Below are positions 1 to 16,573 of a stretch of DNA of 64,000 nt, piece by piece (within the stretch, counting starts at the first letter, position 1; each line of letters starts with the position of its first letter). The notes under the pieces were generated by a model. That model saw nothing but the letters and a program-made list of their open reading frames with translations, was not told the DNA's origin and ran no database searches. Made by a program: the position numbers and the translations under genes. This stretch comes from Circinella umbellata (taxonomy: Eukaryota; Mucoromycota; Mucoromycetes; Mucorales; Lichtheimiaceae), in assembly GCA_025093555.1 (NCBI GenBank), contig JAIWNF010000066.1, positions 172,337 to 236,336 of the forward strand, read 5' to 3'.

Positions 1-1054
1 CAATAATTGTCGATAATGAGTTTCATTTATTTATACACACTATCATATTTAATTACATAAATAATATGTTCTACGTACTATAATATAAATTATTATTATA
101 GGGGGTGAGATATATACAGTGTTACGAAGAACAGTTTAGGACTAGCTTTTTCTTTGAATGTTTTTGATCAACAAGTCAACTTCAAAAAAAAACAGAGTTG
201 GATAATAAATTGATTGTTAAATAAAAGATATCTTAAGCTTTCTATGATTGATTACCTATTTGCTCATTTACCTTTTGTTCAAGTTAACTCAATAGCTCAT
301 AATAAAGTGGAATAATCATATAAAATATGAAATATGTAAAATGATGAATTGTCAGCTAGCAACTTTTATTACGAACCATTTATTTTATTAATCTTTTTTT
401 TTCATGTTTCTTTCTTAACAATTGGTGACCACATATGCTCAGTGTAAAAATTGATGGTTCAAACTTACTGGAAGGTTTACCGGGCCCATTGATAGATTTC
501 TCATTAGCACTTCTATTCCTAATATAAAATAAAAACAGAAAAAGTTATTAAAAGTAATAAAAATCAATGTGAAAAAAGAAACTACGTTCACTTGTTTATC
601 TCTCTCTCATTTACCCAATACATAAAATACAAAAAAACATTAGCCTATATATGCATAATACATATTCAAATAACGCTGAAGTCATATTTTTATTGGCTCA
701 TTTAACATTCCCCCCTCCTAAATTGTAAGATGATTGCTTTGGAATATATTTCCCCAGAAGCTTTAACCCAGCATAAAATTTTGTGTGGGGGGGGGTTTGT
801 GTACTTTTTATGATAGCGCATAAGGTCCATCCCAAAAATAAAAAAAATAAAAGGCTAAAAGAAGATTTGCTGAGTTTTCTCTTTTTTTCCTTTCTTCTCT
901 CGTTTTTCCTTTTTCCTTTTTTTTTTTTTTGGTTCAACTACGTAACTAAGGGGTTCACCTCTCTTTTTTTTAAATATATATATATATATTTATATAGTTT
1001 CTTTTGAATTCGAAAATATCTTTGAATATATATATATATATATATAGTCACACA
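1..1054. other. Intergenic, AT-rich left edge
   Basis: No coding exon recognised. The stretch is AT-rich with long T and A runs (for example around 918-932) and a G9 run near 786-795. The last 300 bases before the start at 1055 are pyrimidine-rich and contain TA dinucleotide repeats, as expected of a promoter/5' leader in this genome. Short open frames here are low complexity and have no domain character. Confidence 0.6.
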
Positions 1055-3123
1055 ATGCCTATTGCTTTATTCACGCAACAAAATAATAATAATAATAATA
1101 ATAATAATAACGACGATGATGACGATGATGAAATGTTATATGATACCTTTACAGTTTCGTTTGATGATTTATCACCAATGCTTGAAGACACCGTTGTCTT
1201 TCATGAAGTTCATCCAATGTCATCAGAAGACTCTTCTCTAACAGAAGCAACAACAATAACAGAACGTTTCAGATTACAGCGTCAACAACAAGAAAACAAT
1301 AATGAAGAAGAAGAAGAAGAAGAGGATGTAAATATGACTGATGATGACGACGATGAAAGTGGTCGTAATAACATAACCAGTTCTTATTCTTCGTCACTTG
1401 GTCAAATAGCATCTGTGGCGCAGTCTCAACAACAACAACAACAACTATCCGCAGCAAGAGTTCGTCGTAGCCGTCGTCGTCGCACTCGTAGTAACGGTGG
1501 TTCTTTTAGCAACAGTAGTGAGAGTAATAATAATCATACTAGCACAAATGATGGTTTAACAGGGAGCGGCGATGTTGTAGGGGGTACTCCTTCATTACGT
1601 CGTCAACGAGGATTTTATCAATTGGAAACTCCACCATGGGCTTTAAGAACTAATCGCTCTCGTTTTAGTATTGCTGGTGATAATAATAATAATAATAACA
1701 ATGAAGACAATAACATTCGTAATCGACAAGAGATAAGTTTACTCCCACATTCAACGCATGATTATAACCTTCGTCAAGAAGGAAGTAATAGTAATCGTGA
1801 TCCACGATTATTAAGAAGAGCACGATCAAGATTAAACAGTCCTTGGGTACGGCATCATCAACATCATTACTATAATCAACAACAAAATAGTCGACGGAGT
1901 AGTAGTAGTAGTAGTAATAGCAATAATTACTACTGTATCGGTGAAAGAGCGATTGATTTATCAAGCTATAACAAAAAGTCCGAACAACGTTCAGTTTCAG
2001 ACCATCAACTATTAGATTTTGATATTGTTATGGATGATGGTGGTCAATATAGATATGAAGATGATGATGGTGAAGATGATAATGGAAGGTAAAAGAAAAA
2101 AAACAATTTTATTATAAAAAGAGAGAAAAAAAAAGCGATTATAAAATAGAAAATCATAGAGCAACAACAAGTTTTGCATATATGCATAATCATAATGCTA
2201 AAGGGGGACTTTTTATTATAACTCCGTTTATAAATAGCTCCATGTTCGGTGTTGAAAACATTTTACAGAATGATGATTCAGTTTATTGGTAAGTAAATAT
2301 TTAAAAAGGAATGATAGATAAAATCTAATAATAAATAATTGAATTAGTTCCGGAAGAAGTGGTTCGATCAATATTCTCATGCAGTATTGCGGCTCGGCTA
2401 TGAATAATCCGCTGATGAATGACAAGAGTTGCGTGATCTCGCAGATTATAATCAAATCACCGCAGCGAGGGTAAATAATTATATAAACAATTCGTGCTAT
2501 AAAAAAAACATACAAATATACTTTGATTACTTATATATTTATATATACTAAATGAATCTATTACACTTCTTCTTTTTTTTTTGGTTGGGGGGGGGAAATG
2601 ATTATATAGATTTACAGCACCATGTATGTTAAGTTGGAGCCTTTTTTTTTTTTTGGTTTATGTAAAATATATAAACTCAATTGAAACTTTTTTCATTTGC
2701 TATTTATAGGTAAAGAAGGTCTTTTTTTCATTTCATATAATCCGATAGACGTAGACAGTAAGTTGTATTTTTTTATATATATATATTTTTATAATATATA
2801 TGTATGTGTATGTGTGTGTTAATAATAAATAATTAGGTACAGCCAAATTCGACAATTATACAAAAAGTGATTATGAACGTTATGTAAGGTCAAAAGGTGG
2901 ACATGATCGATTAGATGATTCTGATCCAGTAGGATGGTTTAGTATGTCAAGTGATCGACAAGACATAGTTCATATTAATGACAGAGTTGGTAAATATGTA
3001 CTAGTCAAATTACTGCGTGCAGAAAAAAGAATAGAAGGTGAATCAGAAAATATTGATTTACAATATGTTGCAATCATTGGTTATTCTGGTGCTAGAGCTT
3101 TCGCAAGTGCACGTCTTTGTTAA
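1055..3123 (+). CDS. Low-complexity protein with C-terminal galactose-binding-like beta-sandwich domain
   Basis: Six exons: 1055-2088, 2160-2288, 2348-2470, 2610-2623, 2710-2757, 2837-3123; 544 aa. All junctions use GT..AG and the frame is continuous. The first 345 residues are disordered (Asn, Asp, Glu, Gln, Ser and Arg tracts). From about residue 360 the protein becomes compact: ENILQNDDSVYCSGRSG, an internal SQIIIKSP strand, GFTAPCKEGLFFIS, DPVGWFS and GKYVLVKLLRAE, ending NIDLQYVAIIGYSGARAF. This pattern resembles discoidin/DOC-type galactose-binding-like folds, a family-level guess. Exon 4 is only 14 nt and splits codons at both ends; without it the frame does not join. I chose the start at 1055 because upstream in-frame sequence is TA-repeat leader. 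The function is unknown. Confidence 0.8.
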
Positions 3124-3519
3124 TACCCTTTTTTTCATTTACATATATAAAACATTCCCCTCCCCCTTATTACTTTATATACAATTCCAATATACCAAAC
3201 ACAATACTAATAAGAGCTATTCGTTTATAAATAATGATTAGTTTATCCAATCCTTATTCTCTTCTTTCTTATTTGTATATTACATTTTATTCATCATTAT
3301 ACGCATTTTATACACATACACACCCAATCTTTGATTTTACCAATATTTTCTTTTGCATTTTTAAATAACCTTATCCCTTCTTTTTTTATTATTATTATTA
3401 TACTGAAACTATTACTAATAAAATATTAAAAAAAAAAGATATAAAATTTTCATTACAGATATATATATATATATAATCATTATTATTTTAATCAACTAAA
3501 TAATAATAAGTTTTATTAA
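3124..3519. other. Convergent intergenic spacer
   Basis: This lies between the 3' ends of two convergent genes. It is AT-rich with several AATAAA-like stretches (for example about 3416-3424) that could serve polyadenylation. No gene is seen. Confidence 0.5.
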
Positions 3520-4709
3520 TTATAAACGTCCTTTTCCTTTCTTTTTCTTATCTTTTTTTCGAGATTGTTTTTTTGATACACCTTTTTCTTGTGATTTGTT
3601 AGGTTTCCTTGATTTATTAAGTTTTGCTAGATATTATTTCATTCAATAAGTAATAGAAAGAGAGAAAAAAGGGGGGTTCATTCATTTTATATACCTAATA
3701 TAGCTTTTGCTTTTTTAGCTTGTGTATCATCACCACTATTCATCATGGCATTAATTAAGCCCATAGCAATATTGTCACTAAAAAAAAAAAGATAAATAAA
3801 AAGTTATTGTATGTATATCTTATATAATAAAATAATAACAAACTAATTAACTTACTGTAACATAGTATCTTCTTCATCGGATTCTTCTTTTCGTAAATCA
3901 ATCGTATCAGGATAATAGGGACTATGAGGTTCTAAACCAAAATGTCGTAGTTCAAATCCACCTAAAAAGTTTTGATCAGAAGGATCACGAAATTGAACAG
4001 GTCCATAATCGTCTTCGTCTTCTTCATCACTGGGAATAAATTCGTCATCATCCGGTACTATATTTCCAGTAATATTTATTGAACTGATTTTAATTTAAAT
4101 TGCTGTTAGTCAATTACGTTTCTTATTTCCCTCCTTCACCCCTCCCCCCGCTCCCTTTTTTTTTTTTTTGGAAATATTTTTTACTTGACTCCAGTTAATA
4201 TTAAAGTTGGTTCGTCCACATCTTTGAAATATACGTCAAGAGATTGTTGTTCAATCTAAAAACATGAATAATTTTTTAGGTGTCAATGGAAACAAAATTA
4301 TATTATTATTAATTATTTTATTTTACCTCGTTATGCGTCAAGGAACATATAGCATATTCGGAATCTTTTACTCGGACTTTAAGAGTTGATCGACCAGGTT
4401 TTGCATCGTCCAGTAGTGATGCCTATAACAAACAACATACGACAAGTTTTGTTTTGATATTTAATACAATTTTATATATAACTTGTTTTTCAGAAGGTTT
4501 AGGAATAATCGATTTACCATTGTAAAGTGAATTCCTTCGTCAATAGAAAGTGTTAAAGGTTCATTGGGTTTTATTACTAAACCTAAATAAAAATAACGAT
4601 CGAGGCAATTAATACTGATTCGAACAGCTCCAAAGGGTTCATATAAATGTATAAAAAAAACAATTGTAAAGTTGAAACTACTTTTACCAATGAAAGTTGA
4701 AGACGACAT
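3520..4709 (-). CDS. Nucleoplasmin-like (FKBP39/Fpr4 N-terminal type) histone-chaperone protein
   Basis: Seven exons, in coding order 4709-4688, 4582-4518, 4422-4327, 4255-4185, 4083-3856, 3777-3695, 3626-3520; 223 aa. The spliced N-terminus reads MSSSTFIGLVIKPNEPLTL, then EGIHFTMASLLDD and STLKVRVKDSEYAICSLT. It matches the nucleoplasmin-like domain at the N-terminus of fungal Fpr3/Fpr4 peptidyl-prolyl isomerases, with a (F/Y)WGLxxKPGKPYxL-like start and an xxxICSLxxxxxEQQxLD motif. The domain covers roughly residues 1-88. An acidic stretch (SDEEDEDDYG) follows, then a short linker and a very basic Lys/Arg tail (about 190-223). No FKBP catalytic domain is encoded, so this is a stand-alone nucleoplasmin-like protein. 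A nuclear role in histone binding is inferred. The first intron begins after only 22 coding bases. Confidence 0.8.
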
Positions 4710-5736
4710 TATGGTTTACTTTATTTATTTGAAACAAAAAGAAAAAAACATCCTTTGTTGCCCTTTTAAGGGCAACTCCGCGAAATAATAATAACCATCC
4801 TTTCAATACTCTTTTTTTTTCATTATTAGTGTTATGCATATTTAAGTTGATAACCTAATCACTTAAAGTTTCTATAGTTTTAAATAATCATAGTAATACA
4901 ATAAATACAATGAATGTATATTTAATGGTTTTTTCTTTTTATACATATAAACTTTTCTAAATAAAAAAGATTTAAAAAGGTATATTAGAAGAGGCTTTTT
5001 GTTACTGACAGGGTTGATAAGGTTTTTGGATTAAAATGGAACAAGATAACAAAAATACTAGCTAGAAAAGGCAAAGGCATGTAAAAAAAAAAAAAAGCTT
5101 GTTATCACGATACCAGCATGATAATATAACTCATTATTGTCTCGAAAGAAAAATGTAAATGAAAAAGAATTGTTACACCCGTTTTTTTTAAGTTGTACAT
5201 GTTCCATAAAACGATCTTGTTGTTTCGGACAACTATATCGTCTGAGTCCGTTTCAAGAATGTTGGTAGTAGGTTCTCGATTTTGATGCCACTTTGTTATA
5301 TGTTACATGTTAATACAATATGAATGGTAAATAATAGTCGCATGGCAACCTGGTTGTCAGGGGTGAGTATATATATTCTTTCTTTTAATTAAATAGTAAT
5401 TCTTCTCTCTTTCTATTTCTGGTTACTATAACTATTACATGTATCCTACCACTTTTGAGAAATGAACTGACGTGCTTTTAGTAAGTTATGGGTATATGTT
5501 ACTAAGTGTAACTTGATAATACTTATACCTTCTTTTTTTCTGAAATAAAATAAAATCAAGATAATTATGATAAAACTTACTTCTTCAATTTTACTAATCT
5601 AAGCACTATATATAATCTCATACTTGATTTGGAAACATCAAAAAAAATGCATTTTTTTTAAAAAGTATATTTTTTTTTCAATAACCGAACGCTTTTCTAT
5701 TTTAACAACGTATTCAAAAGAGAATCCCCCCCCTTC
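4710..5736. other. Divergent intergenic region
   Basis: About 1 kb between the starts of the nucleoplasmin-like gene (-) and the coiled-coil gene (+). It must hold both promoters. It is AT-rich with long A/T runs. I see no coding exon and no convincing RNA gene. Confidence 0.5.
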
Positions 5737-6417
5737 ATGCTAACAGATCCTAATGAAAAATCAATAAAAGATCAAAAACGAATGTCACGTAGACAATTTC
5801 GTAAAGAACGTAAACTAGCTACAAGAAAAGCATTTCGACAATATTATGCTCAAAAACGGGATCAAAAAAAAGAACAATCCGTTGAAGAAGAACAAGAAGT
5901 TTTAAAACAACATTCTGAATATCTTCAACAAAAAAAATTATGGGAAGAACGTGAAGAACGATATGAACTTATTAATTCTGTTCGTAGAAAAGCAGAAGAA
6001 GCAGAAAGACAAGCGAGAGAGACAGCAAGGGTGAATAATAAAAAATTAAATAATAATATTTCTATGCAATGTTTTTAATGTGTCTTTTTCTAAATATTTA
6101 TGTATAGCAAAAATGGCGCGATGCATTGTTACGTATGCCTATACTTCCATCTACCATGATATCCTCATCAAGTGATGATGATATTAATAAAAATAATAGT
6201 AATATGGGTAGTAATAATAAGATTCAGGTATGATGCTTTAAAAAAAAAAAAAGAGAATTGAATGTATGACCATCCCTATTAATTAAATTCCCTTTTTTAT
6301 TAGCCAAAAATACGAAATATGCCTACATTTGTTACTACTGAAGATCGAGAACAAGAAACATCATTACCAACAAGATGGCCAAAAGATATTGATGGTGATA
6401 CAATGAATTGGCCATAA
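5737..6417 (+). CDS. Small basic coiled-coil protein, unidentified
   Basis: Three exons: 5737-6030, 6108-6227, 6304-6417; 175 aa. Exon 1 encodes a highly charged helix (about residues 12-98) rich in Arg, Lys, Glu and Gln: MSRRQFRKERKLATRKAF, then WEEREERYELINSVRRKAEE. Exon 2 continues in the same helix (RQKWRDALLRMPILPS) and then a Ser/Asp/Asn linker. Exon 3 ends TRWPKDIDGDTMNWP. The donor of intron 1 is GTGAAT, slightly unusual but in frame; reading through it would give a 113-aa product ending in an Asn-rich tail. I do not recognise the family. The composition would suit a nuclear RNA- or protein-binding helix. It converges on the TTC7-like gene 336 bp downstream. Confidence 0.75.
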
Positions 6418-6753
6418 AAACAAAACAAATATATATATATATCCTTTTTTTAATAATAACAATACCGATCATTATTTCTATATTGAACAATCTTTACTCA
6501 AATTTTATTAAAAGAAATGAGGTGAATGACATATATGTATATATGAAAATTATAGATGGGAAAATTAAAATAGTGATCATTTTGTATACGATAAAAAAAA
6601 AAGTTGATAGATGAAGGAAAAAGAATAGGAAAGTGGAAAGTTTGGGATAGCCGGGAAAAAAAAAGAGAACAGGGAAGTAAATGCGAATTATTTTGTTGAT
6701 ATAACAACATAATTATTTTATAAAAAAAAAGGGTAAGGGGAGGGGGAAGGAAT
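6418..6753. other. Convergent intergenic spacer
   Basis: This 336-bp spacer separates two 3' ends. It is AT-rich and purine-rich on the plus strand. No gene is seen. Confidence 0.5.
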
Positions 6754-8556
6754 CTATTGTACGAAACGAGGCAATTGAGAAAATGATTGCAAAGGTGTTG
6801 TTTCACTCAATTCAACTGCATATTGGAAACAATTTTTAGCTTGTTCTAAATTATGATCGTGACGGTAACATACACCTAGATAATACCAAGCTTCAGCATG
6901 ATCCCATCCATATCCACGTGTCGCACGATCCAACAAACCTTCAGCTAATTCCCATTCTTCTAAATCAATAAAACAACGTGCCATGGCCACCAATGCTTCA
7001 ATATGATCTGGATCAATAGCTAATGCTTTCTTCAATGCATCCAATCCAGTATCATGCAATTTTTCTTTATCACCTTGAGATGATGATAATTTTTTAGACT
7101 TTTGGATACACACCATACCCAATTGATACCAAACACTAGCATCATTCATTTGACCCGCTAAAAGTTGTTGTTCAGCTTCTACGATGGCTTTTGTAGCTTC
7201 TTCAAGGCGTCCAGCGCGGATAAAGGTGGTGGTGGACATTAACCAAAGTTTGACCAATAGATGATACCAACGATCGCGTTGATAACGAGTATAAAATTGA
7301 GTAGGTTTGTTAAGTAATGCACTTATTGTAGGTGATGTATTGGAAGGTCGTCGTTCAGGTGTACCCATGCTAGCAGCAGAAAAGGAAGGTGTCAATAAGG
7401 ACATCAATGTAGCGGAAGATGCTTCTGAATTAGGTGTATTTTGTTGTTGTTTTTCTAATATTTTATTTTACATATACAGTTAGGAATTACTTAATTTTTA
7501 TGTAAATAAATGAAATGAAAAATATATATATACGTTTCTTTTTTTGGATGTAAATACATTACCATCATACAATGCTGAACCAGAAGATTGATTTTTGGAT
7601 GAATGTTGAGTAGTGCTTCCCATTCGTCTGGCAAATCCCATATCTATCAATTGCATACTTTTCTTTCGGATCGACATACCTTCTCTATTGATTGATGAAG
7701 AACGTGTACGTCCTGAAAAACTACCTTTACGGTCACTTCGAGTTTCATCACTACTACTTGACTTCATACGACGTGGAGGCTTTAGACTTGTTCCTGAAGA
7801 TGAAATGGGAGCTGTCTCGGTACTATTTCCAAATTCAGTTGGACGAGAAGAATTATTGGAAACACTATTTGACCGTCGACGAGGATCCATCTTGGAAAGT
7901 GAAAGTGAACGAGAACTGCGTCGAGAACCCGTACCATTCGCACCGTTCAATGAATTTTGACGTCCATTCAATGACATTGTTTCTTCTAAATGTTGTAATC
8001 CATCTTCAATCACACTTTCATTTGAAATAGCACCCTCATTTAAATGTGTAGCCAATTTTGCATAAATCGAAAATAAATCAGTATACAAATCCAAAATAGC
8101 ATCAGGCCCTTCTAACTTTTCCAAAAGTTGTACTTGTGTCATGGTCATGGCAAGATGACTTTCTGCTAGAGTCATATATTGTGCTACTGATTTTTCATTC
8201 TTATTCCATGATAATACAGGTGCTGAGCCAGCAACCATTTGATTGTAGTCAGAGGATAAAGCGGAATGATTCAAACCAGCTTCTAATGTTTGTAATGCTT
8301 GCGGTTCGTTGTTTTCTTGGCAAGAATGAAGTAATGCTAAAAGATGCCACGATGGTAAATGATTTGGGTTTAGTTGAATGGATTTACTAATAGCAGTGGC
8401 GGCATCGTATAAACTGCGTGTACTGGCTAATTCAACAGCATATTCATAATGGGTTTGCCAAGAAGGGTGTTCTTCATCAAGACGGATGGATTTGGTCAGT
8501 GATTCGATTGATTTACTATGGTATTCTGAACGGGTTTCTGGATCATCACCTGTATG

Positions 8557-8587
<31 letters not shown>

Positions 8588-11038
8588 AAGCATCATAAAA
8601 TAAATTAGTATAAAAGGCGAGAAATCATCCAAAGAAAAGACATTACTCTTTTTGTATATAAAGAATAATAACTTACATTGACGAGCATAAACACCACAAG
8701 CAGCACCATGTACTCGATATACATGTGCTACTAAACCATTATCCAAACCATTAGCTTGCTCTTTATAGCTTTGTAATTCTTCTTCCACAACATTCAATGC
8801 CACATGCATAATCATAGTTGCCATTTTTCCATCACCATAAATATGTCCATACAATTCGGTTCCAGCGAAGCAGACTGAAAGGAATTCTTCTTTAGACTCA
8901 TTGGCAAGTCCCATACGACGTGAAATTTCAATTACATCATAATGTTTAGGTTCATCGATATTATCAATATCGCTTGCACCGACAAGATCCATATAAGAAG
9001 CAAATGTATATTTGGCTTCATTAAATTCACCAAGACGTAATAGAGTAAGTAATAAGTGACGTGTAATATTGGCATTATTGAATGTATATTCTTTTGCTTG
9101 ATATAAAAACTAAAAAAAAAAAAGTAATATAGGTTTATAATCATTAATAACTTTATATTTTTAATTATTTAACCGAAATTAAAAAGTATGATAATAATTA
9201 TAATAGTTTACCTGAAGCACACGACGAAGGTGACGAACATCACCCCAACCAACACGATCATGAACATTTGAAGTGAGATTAGCTAATTCAAGTGTTCGCT
9301 GATTTAATTCATTGTTAGTGGATACTAATACAAGTGACCTGAAAAGCTTGCGCAGGATATCCATTCCAGGTATAACATCTTCTAGTTCACTTCCACTGTC
9401 ACATGAATTTTGAATTTTTTAGTGAGTTTGGTTTTTCAACACATTCCATTTTCGTTACACAAAAAAAGATAGAAAGGAAAGAGAACGAGGCAACAGACAA
9501 AAACTACCCCATTCTCGGGATCGACGAAATAAGAAAAAGTTAATTCTTTTTTTTTTTTTTTTACCTTAAGCTATTATCATTTTCATAAGAACTATCAAAC
9601 TTGGAAATATATCGCACATAAATATTACAAATGACCCATTGCTTATAAGTACGCCAACTATTGGACCAATAAGTCTTTGCAAGTTTTAAATAAGCTTGCA
9701 TCAATCGTAATGGGGAAGATCTATCACATACAATGAAAAAAAATAAATTAATTTATTTTTCTTGTAAAGCGTATATGTATTTAAAATGGATTATACCTTG
9801 TACGTAATTGTAATAAAATACCATGATAAAGACATTCTTCTATCCAATACCATAATGTTTCACTTTTTTCTTTTAAATGGTGTTCAACAACATCCCAAGC
9901 GGTTGAAAATGCTTCGATCGCCATTGAAATATTATCTTGCTTTTCATAACATATGCCTTTAATGAAAAAATAATCAGTATAAACACGTGAGTCCTTTTTT
10001 TTTTTTCTGTCAAACCCTCCCACGCTACTATCTCCCCCCCCCCATCCAAAAAAGAAATTCGTTCTTTCGATTATGACGATGAAAAACAAACCTTTGATGC
10101 CACGCGCTTGGATAAGTAACACCAATCCATACCCAGATGTCGCATCTTCAATTCTTAAAGCTAAATTCTGTAACGATTCTAATGCCTTGTCATAATCACC
10201 ACTTTCAAAATAAATGCGTGCCAAAATAATTTTTGCAAACTAAATAAAAGTTTGTTTTTTTTGGGGGGGAGGGTAGATAAAATAAAGTGGCGTTAGTTTA
10301 TGTGTAACTAAAATAGTTAAGTGAAACAAACCGATTTTTTTTTTTTGATAGAGAGAACCTCCTTTTTTTTTTTTGGTCTTTTGGTTTGATTGATTGGTTG
10401 TAGGAGTAAAGGATAACAAAGAATATGAAGGGTACAAAGAAGTAAAGCAAAAGAACAAAAAAAAAAGTTATACAGGTAAAAAGAAACTGTAGCGAAAAAA
10501 AAAAAAGGGTGGGGAAAGAAGGGCACGGTCCATATATACATATTCTATTATTTTCTTTACCTGTGCCTGACGATCATCTGGTAATTCTAAATTATCTTTT
10601 TTTCCATGAGTAATGTCAGTTAAACGTTGAATAAATGATTGTGTTTGGTTGGAATTAAGTGGAGGTGGAGTATAAATAGAGTCTGGTGTATCATTAATAT
10701 GTCCTTCGCCAGTCGAACGTTGTTTTTGCGTTTGTGTCTGTTCGATAAACTCGGCTTCAATGCATGCAGTAATATCCAAAACTATGTATGCATAAAAATA
10801 ATTAAAATTTAACTCAAATAGATACAATCAAAAAAAAAAAAACCATTTTGTTGTCATTGCTATGTTGCCGAGTTAAAATAAAAAAAAAAGTAATATATCA
10901 CCATGGTGATAACCCCTTACCAGTTTCATCAGGATGATATTTTTTATATCGTTGAGCAAGTTGAGGAATCGATGACCATTCACCACGACAACGAGCAATA
11001 TCAAGGTCAATAGCAGATTGCGTTACCTTGTTCTCCAT
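6754..11038 (-). CDS. TTC7/Ypp1-like tetratricopeptide protein (plasma-membrane PI4-kinase scaffold)
   Basis: Nine exons, in coding order 11038-10921, 10781-10561, 10239-10092, 9956-9797, 9720-9565, 9395-9212, 9109-8677, 8549-7563, 7454-6754; 1035 aa, all in frame. The N-terminus (IDLDIARCRGEWSSIPQLAQRY) and repeated helical pairs (LARIYFESGDYDKALESL, ICYEKQDNISMAIEAF, ALAIDPDHIEALVAMARCF, AEAWYYLGVCYRHDHNLEQA) are TPR units as in TTC7 and yeast Ypp1. These proteins hold the type III PI 4-kinase Stt4/PI4KA at the plasma membrane together with Efr3. A low-complexity Ser/Arg insert sits in exon 8 (about 7640-7980). The exon 8 donor at 7562 was picked because it alone restores the frame into exon 9. 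It is longer than human TTC7 mainly because of this insert. Confidence 0.85.
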
Positions 11039-11790
11039 ATCGAAATAAAGTAGTTAATAAGGATTGAAAGGAGTAGATAGAGAAGGAAAGTAGATTTTAT
11101 AGGAAAGTAAGGAAAGGAGATATGAAAAAAAAAGTTGAAAGGATGGGTTGAAAAAAAAAAAAAAAAGAAAAGAAAAAGAAGCTGAAGCTTAATACAGCAT
11201 TTATCCCGCAAAGAAAAACAAAAAAAAAAAAATACCTGAGCCTCATACTTATGCTCTGTCCCCACGTGTATGGTTTGTAAAGTTAGTCAATCGAATTTCA
11301 CCAGATTAGGGTTACAAACATCATTTTTTTTTTATCTTGTTATATAGCAAAACGAGATCATAATAACCTTGATTTGTAGAAAATAAGATTATCATCTACG
11401 TGTTTATACCTCTCTACTCTAGATATATGTAATATTATCTGTGTCAAACTAAATCCAATATGGTATAAAGTGAAATCATACAAGTAATATAATGTAGCAT
11501 TATTTTTCATCACGACAACACGCACATAATAAAAGTAAATGGGAAACAAAATTGTATAAGTTTTGTGAAAAAAAAAATAAGATAGATTTATATAAAGAAA
11601 AATACGAGGAAAAAAAAGGAGATGTTATAATAAGCTGATTGTTGTTGTTTTTTTTATAATAATAATAATAATACTTTCATTATCATCTTTTTTTTTAATA
11701 TATAAAAACCAAGTAACGAGCAAGAGAACTTCATGAAATAATCCCATCACACTTTCTCACTCTACTCTTTTTGTTGTTTTTATATAGTCT
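11039..11790. other. Intergenic, promoter side of TTC7-like gene
   Basis: About 750 bp between the TTC7-like start and the ARF stop, both on the minus strand. It is AT-rich and includes an A15 run near 11150-11165 and TAA repeats near 11657-11671. No gene is supported. Confidence 0.5.
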
Positions 11791-15143
<3,353 letters not shown>

Positions 15144-16573
15144 ATGACATCTCGCGGTTCTTCGGCTGATAGGGAATTGGAAGCGCCATCCGCCGATTCT
15201 CCCGCATTAGAGATTCAAACGCTTGTACGCTCGTTTTTAAAGGAACATACAGCTTACGATGTGCTTCCGGTGAGTTATCGACTCATTGTATTTGATACCC
15301 GTTTACTTGTCAAGAAAGCATTGGCTGGTCTAGTGCAAAACGGTATTTATCATTAATAAGGAGAAAGAAAAAGAAAGTTTGTGTGAGAGAAATGTTTTAT
15401 ATATAAATGAAAAAAAAAACAACTTATCAATTCAATTATATAATATTTAGGTATTGTATCGGCACCATTGTGGTCAAGTGAATTACATCGTTTTGCGGGC
15501 ATGCTTACGGTCTCGGATTTTGTCAATTTGATCCAATATTATTATACACATGCATCGGTTGAAGATGCTTTACAAGACATTGAAAAGTTTGAGATTGGAC
15601 ATTTACGGGACGTTGAAAAAAAGCTTGGAGCCCCAGCGCCGCAGCTGATATCAATGCATCCTATGTCGAGTTTATATGATGCATGTCGACTTTTAGCTGA
15701 AAGTAGAGCTCATCGTGTTCCTTTACTGGATAATGACGCACTTGGTACAGAAATGATTATTAGTGTAATTACTCAATATCGTATTCTCAAGTTTATTGCT
15801 GTTAATGTAAGTTACTGCATGACATAAAAAGGCAAAGAGAAAAATAAAGGGGAATGATTTATTCAAAAAAAAAAAAAAAAAAAAAAAAAACGTACTCTTT
15901 TTTTTTTTTTTGTTGCTGATGGTTTTTAGTATCAAGAAACACGCTCATTACGTCGATCTCTAGCTGAATTAAAAATTGGAACTTATGAAAACATAGCAAC
16001 AGCTCCTTTGTCAACTCCTGTCATCGAATTGATTAATATATTTGTGGATAAAAAGATTAGTGCAGTACCGATTATTGATGAAAATGGTAAGGAAAAGATG
16101 GTTTTTTTTTTTGGTTGAGATCATGCAAAAGAATGATCCGGTGTTTAAGTTCGATCCTTTTTTATTTATTTTATTTTCACGTGATATTTTTTAATAATTA
16201 TAAAATAGGTGTCGTACTGAACGTTTATGAGTCGGTGGATGTGATGGTAAATAAGTAATGAAAAATAGGAAACGAATGAATGAAAGATATTATTTACTAA
16301 AAAAAACCATCGTTATTTGGGGTATTTTAGAGTATAGCACGATCAGGGCGATATAATGAATTGGATATACCAGTAGGCGAAGCCTTAGAAGCTCGTCCAA
16401 AAGATTATCCTGGTGTTCATACATGTACCTTGAATGATACATTATATTCTATATTCCAGACGATTCGAAAACAACGTGTTTATCGACTCATTGTTGTTGA
16501 CCAAGACAAGAAACTTATAGGTATTGTCAGTCTATCTGATATTCTTGGTTATCTTGTTGGATATCAACGTTAA
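15144..16573 (+). CDS. SNF4: Snf4/AMPK gamma subunit (four CBS domains)
   Basis: Five exons: 15144-15342, 15451-15806, 15930-16086, 16209-16246, 16331-16573; 330 aa. The protein is the regulatory gamma subunit of the Snf1/AMPK energy-sensing kinase. Four CBS motifs are readable: the first around IVFDTRLLVKKALAG...APLWSSELHRFAGMLTVSDFVNLI, the second around ISMHPMSSLYDACRLL...HRVPLLD, the third around TPVIELINIFVDKKISAVPIIDENG, and the fourth around TLNDTLYSIFQTIRKQRVYRLIVVD...LIGIVSLSDILGYLV. The length fits fungal Snf4 (about 320-330 aa). Exon 4 is short (38 nt), encoding only VVLNVYESVDVM. Intron 2 carries a long A run followed by a T run (about 15866-15911). Confidence 0.96.

Noticed and set aside
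5217..5270. Hammerhead-like string (CTGAGTCCGTTTC)
   Set aside because: The conserved CUGAUGA core and GAAA are missing and no three-stem fold is possible.
16090..16165. tRNA-like B-box (AGTTCGATCC) followed by T-run inside Snf4 intron 3
   Set aside because: No matching A-box at the right distance, and no acceptor or anticodon stems can be drawn; the sequence is an ordinary intron.
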